DNA of 64,000 bases from Bacteroides sp. (lineage in GTDB: Bacteria > Bacteroidota > Bacteroidia > Bacteroidales > Bacteroidaceae). The notes under the pieces were generated by a model. It did no database searches. It had not been told where the DNA came from and was given only the letters and a program-made list of their open reading frames with translations. Below are positions 62,365 to 64,000 of the stretch, in pieces (position 1 is the first letter of the stretch; every line of letters begins with the position of its first letter). Position numbers and translations under genes: made by a program. The stretch covers positions 62,001-126,000 of the forward strand of contig DXWV01000037.1 of the NCBI GenBank assembly GCA_019416685.1. Direction: 5' to 3'.

Positions 62365-63438
62365 ATGCTGAAAATGAAAATGATTTCACTCGTTTGTTTG
62401 AGTGTTTTTCTTCTGTTTTACGGATGTAAAAATGAAGAAGTAAAAAGAGAAACGGTAAAAACCGTTAAAGTAACAACTGCGGTAGTGTATGGAGAAGAAA
62501 GGACGCTCTCATTTCCTGGAAAAGTAAAAGCAGCTTCGGAAATAGACCTTGCATTCCGTATAAGCGGGCCTATTGCAAAAATAAATGTAACGGAAGGGCA
62601 ATTTGTCTGCAAAGGAGAAGTAATAGCCGAAATGGATTCCCGTGACTATAATATTCAGTTTTCTGCGACAGAAGCAGAATATAAGCAGATTAAGACAGAA
62701 GCAGAACGCATCATTCAACTGCATGAAAAACAAAGCGTGTCCGACAATGATTATGACAAGGCGGTTTCAGGCTTAAAACAAATCACAGCGAAATATGAAG
62801 CGCATAAAAACGCTTTATCAGACACAAAACTTACAGCACCCTTTGATGGCTATATTCAAAAACGGTATTTTAATAAAGCGGAAGTTATCAGTGCCGGAAT
62901 GCCTGTATTCTCAATGATCAGTACGGAAATACCGGAAGTTGAAATAAATATTCCTGCAAGTGAATATATCCGCAGGGATAAATTTGATTCCTTTTATTCC
63001 CATTTTGATATATACTCCGGTAAAACTTTCCCTTTGGAACTTATATCTATCAGCCAGAAAGCTAATCTAAACCAACTCTATGCAGTATGCCTAAGACTAA
63101 AAACTATGAGTAACCAGCAAATGCCTTCTCCGGGTATGTCTACAATGGTTACAATCAAATTCAAGCCTGAAAATTCAACTTTGGTTTCCATTCCTCTTAC
63201 GGCTGTGTTTGAGCAAAATGAGAAACAGACAGTCTGGATATATAATGATAAGCAGAAAACGGTACAAGCAAGAACCATTCGTATATCTGAAATTCCAAAC
63301 AATGGGACTGCCATTGTTTCAGAAGGGATAGCATCGGGAGAGCAGGTTGTATCCGCAGGTGTTTATTCTCTTACTGACGGATGTAAGGTCAAATTATTAC
63401 CGGAGGTTTCCTCTTCAAATATAGGAGGTATATTATGA
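62365..63438 (+). CDS. RND efflux periplasmic adaptor lipoprotein
   Basis: A 357-residue membrane-fusion protein. The signal ends in the lipobox LFYGC near residue 21. The order is a beta-barrel, a lipoyl half (ISGPIAKINVTEGQFVCKGE), a short coiled-coil hairpin near 95-145, the second lipoyl half (TAPFDGYIQKRYFNKAEVIS) and a C-terminal barrel (AVFEQNEKQTVWIYNDKQKT). It joins the RND pump to an outer-membrane channel to expel drugs or toxic compounds. Its stop overlaps the next ATG. Confidence 0.92.
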   Translation: MLKMKMISLVCLSVFLLFYGCKNEEVKRETVKTVKVTTAVVYGEERTLSFPGKVKAASEIDLAFRISGPIAKINVTEGQFVCKGEVIAEMDSRDYNIQFSATEAEYKQIKTEAERIIQLHEKQSVSDNDYDKAVSGLKQITAKYEAHKNALSDTKLTAPFDGYIQKRYFNKAEVISAGMPVFSMISTEIPEVEINIPASEYIRRDKFDSFYSHFDIYSGKTFPLELISISQKANLNQLYAVCLRLKTMSNQQMPSPGMSTMVTIKFKPENSTLVSIPLTAVFEQNEKQTVWIYNDKQKTVQARTIRISEIPNNGTAIVSEGIASGEQVVSAGVYSLTDGCKVKLLPEVSSSNIGGIL

Positions 63439-64000
63439 AGGATTTAGGGAACTGGGCATTGAATAATAAGAAGCTGGTTAATATTCTTATTGTCTTTTTT
63501 ATCATAGGCGGGGTATTCGCTTATGATGGTATGAGTAAACTTGAAGACCCCGAAATTAAAGTAAAACAAGCAACTGTTGTTACGCTCTATCCGGGCGCTT
63601 CTGCACATCAGGTTGAACTTGAAGTTTCCGATATTCTGGAAAAAAGTATCCGTTCCATGAACAATGTGGGCGATATTACCAGTCGTTCGCAGAATGATGT
63701 ATCGGCAATCAATGTTGAACTGGCGACAACTGTACCTGACGAAAAAGTAGAAGAATGTTGGAACCTGTTACGGCGAAAAGTGACCGATGTACAGGAAAGT
63801 TTGCCCGAAGGTGTCTCTACTTCAATCGTAATGGATGATTTTGGAGATGTTTACGGGATTGTATATGCATTGACCTTTGACGGATATACCTATAAAGAAG
63901 CTGAAAAATATGCTGACCTAATAAAAAAAGAGGCGTTAAAGATAAAGGGCATATCAAAAATCGAAATTTACGGAAAACAAAATGAATGTATAAACATTGA
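63435..64000 (+). CDS. RND efflux pump, N-terminal part (cut by window end)
   Basis: 188 codons of an inner-membrane RND transporter (AcrB-like). The first helix (KLVNILIVFFIIGGVFAYDG), the KLEDPEIKVKQATVVTLYPG segment and LPEGVSTSIVMDDFGDVYGI are typical of the periplasmic porter start. The ATG overlaps the adaptor stop (ATGA), and a strong AGGAGG at 63423-63428 precedes it, unusual for Bacteroidetes, which rely little on such sites. The gene runs off the window. Confidence 0.92.
   Translation, partial: MKDLGNWALNNKKLVNILIVFFIIGGVFAYDGMSKLEDPEIKVKQATVVTLYPGASAHQVELEVSDILEKSIRSMNNVGDITSRSQNDVSAINVELATTVPDEKVEECWNLLRRKVTDVQESLPEGVSTSIVMDDFGDVYGIVYALTFDGYTYKEAEKYADLIKKEALKIKGISKIEIYGKQNECINI

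Noticed and set aside
1..64000. CRISPR arrays, tRNA and rRNA genes
   Set aside because: No regularly spaced repeats, cloverleaf or rRNA signatures were seen.

Overview
The window is part of an integrative conjugative element (conjugative transposon) of the Bacteroidales, most likely from a gut Bacteroides, Phocaeicola or Parabacteroides. The evidence is a TraA-TraQ type transfer operon, MobA/MobB/MobC mobilization proteins, PcfK/PcfJ, DUF1896, a TopB-like topoisomerase, a giant methylase-helicase, an RteC relic, and several promoters of the Bacteroidetes form TTTG-N19-20-TAnnTTTG. No integrase, tRNA or rRNA is visible, so neither end of the element can be placed. The species is not determined.

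Layout. 1-3.9 kb (+): accessory genes of the element (PcfK, PcfJ and small unknown proteins). 4.0-11.2 kb (-): an eleven-gene arsenic operon, in transcription order arsR, arsN-like acetyltransferase, acr3, a cation diffusion facilitator, arsF, arsG, arsE-like thioredoxin, an ArsP-like permease, arsC, arsM and a cupin. Its promoter carries two copies of a 16-bp dyad placed exactly on the -33 and -7 elements. 11.2-12.6 kb: an IS110-family insertion abutting that promoter. 12.7-14.8 kb: a trypsin-like protease and a convergent gene with an HNH-like zinc cluster. 14.9-31.4 kb (-): the transfer operon, running from the ParA-like TraA through four tandem DUF3408 proteins, TraD, E, F, G, two DUF3876 proteins, TraI, J, K, L, M, N, O, Q, an M23 peptidase and a PH-domain protein. 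31.4-32.1 kb: a noncoding, repeat-rich control region, probably holding oriT and partition-like sites. 32.1-33.7 kb (+): mobA and mobB.

33.9-45.8 kb (+) is about 12 kb of cargo lying between mobB and mobC. It holds an AraC regulator with a redox gene cluster, a DUF1893 gene with an ECF S-component, an rteC broken by one stop codon, a lipoprotein, and a three-gene ABC-three-component (ABC-3C) predicted conflict system. 46.0-48.0 kb: mobC, the coupling protein. 48.0-49.1 kb (-): a Panacea-type antitoxin with a toxin that appears broken by a one-base frameshift. 49.2-60.2 kb: a small unknown gene, then DUF3945, topoisomerase, DUF1896 and the 2049-residue methylase-helicase. 60.3-61.0 kb (-): two excisionase-like HTH proteins. 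61.3-64.0 kb: an AraC regulator divergent from an RND efflux adaptor and the start of its pump, which is cut by the window end.

How it fits together: MobA/MobB would nick oriT, MobC would deliver the strand to the Tra channel powered by TraG, and topoisomerase and helicase would process the DNA. The element pays its way with arsenic and organoarsenical resistance, redox functions and two conflict systems. The features most worth following up are the ABC-3C system, the operator/promoter/IS110 junction of the ars operon, the frameshifted Panacea toxin, the rteC nonsense codon, and a leader motif (CCACTAAAATTCC) repeated upstream of several transfer genes.
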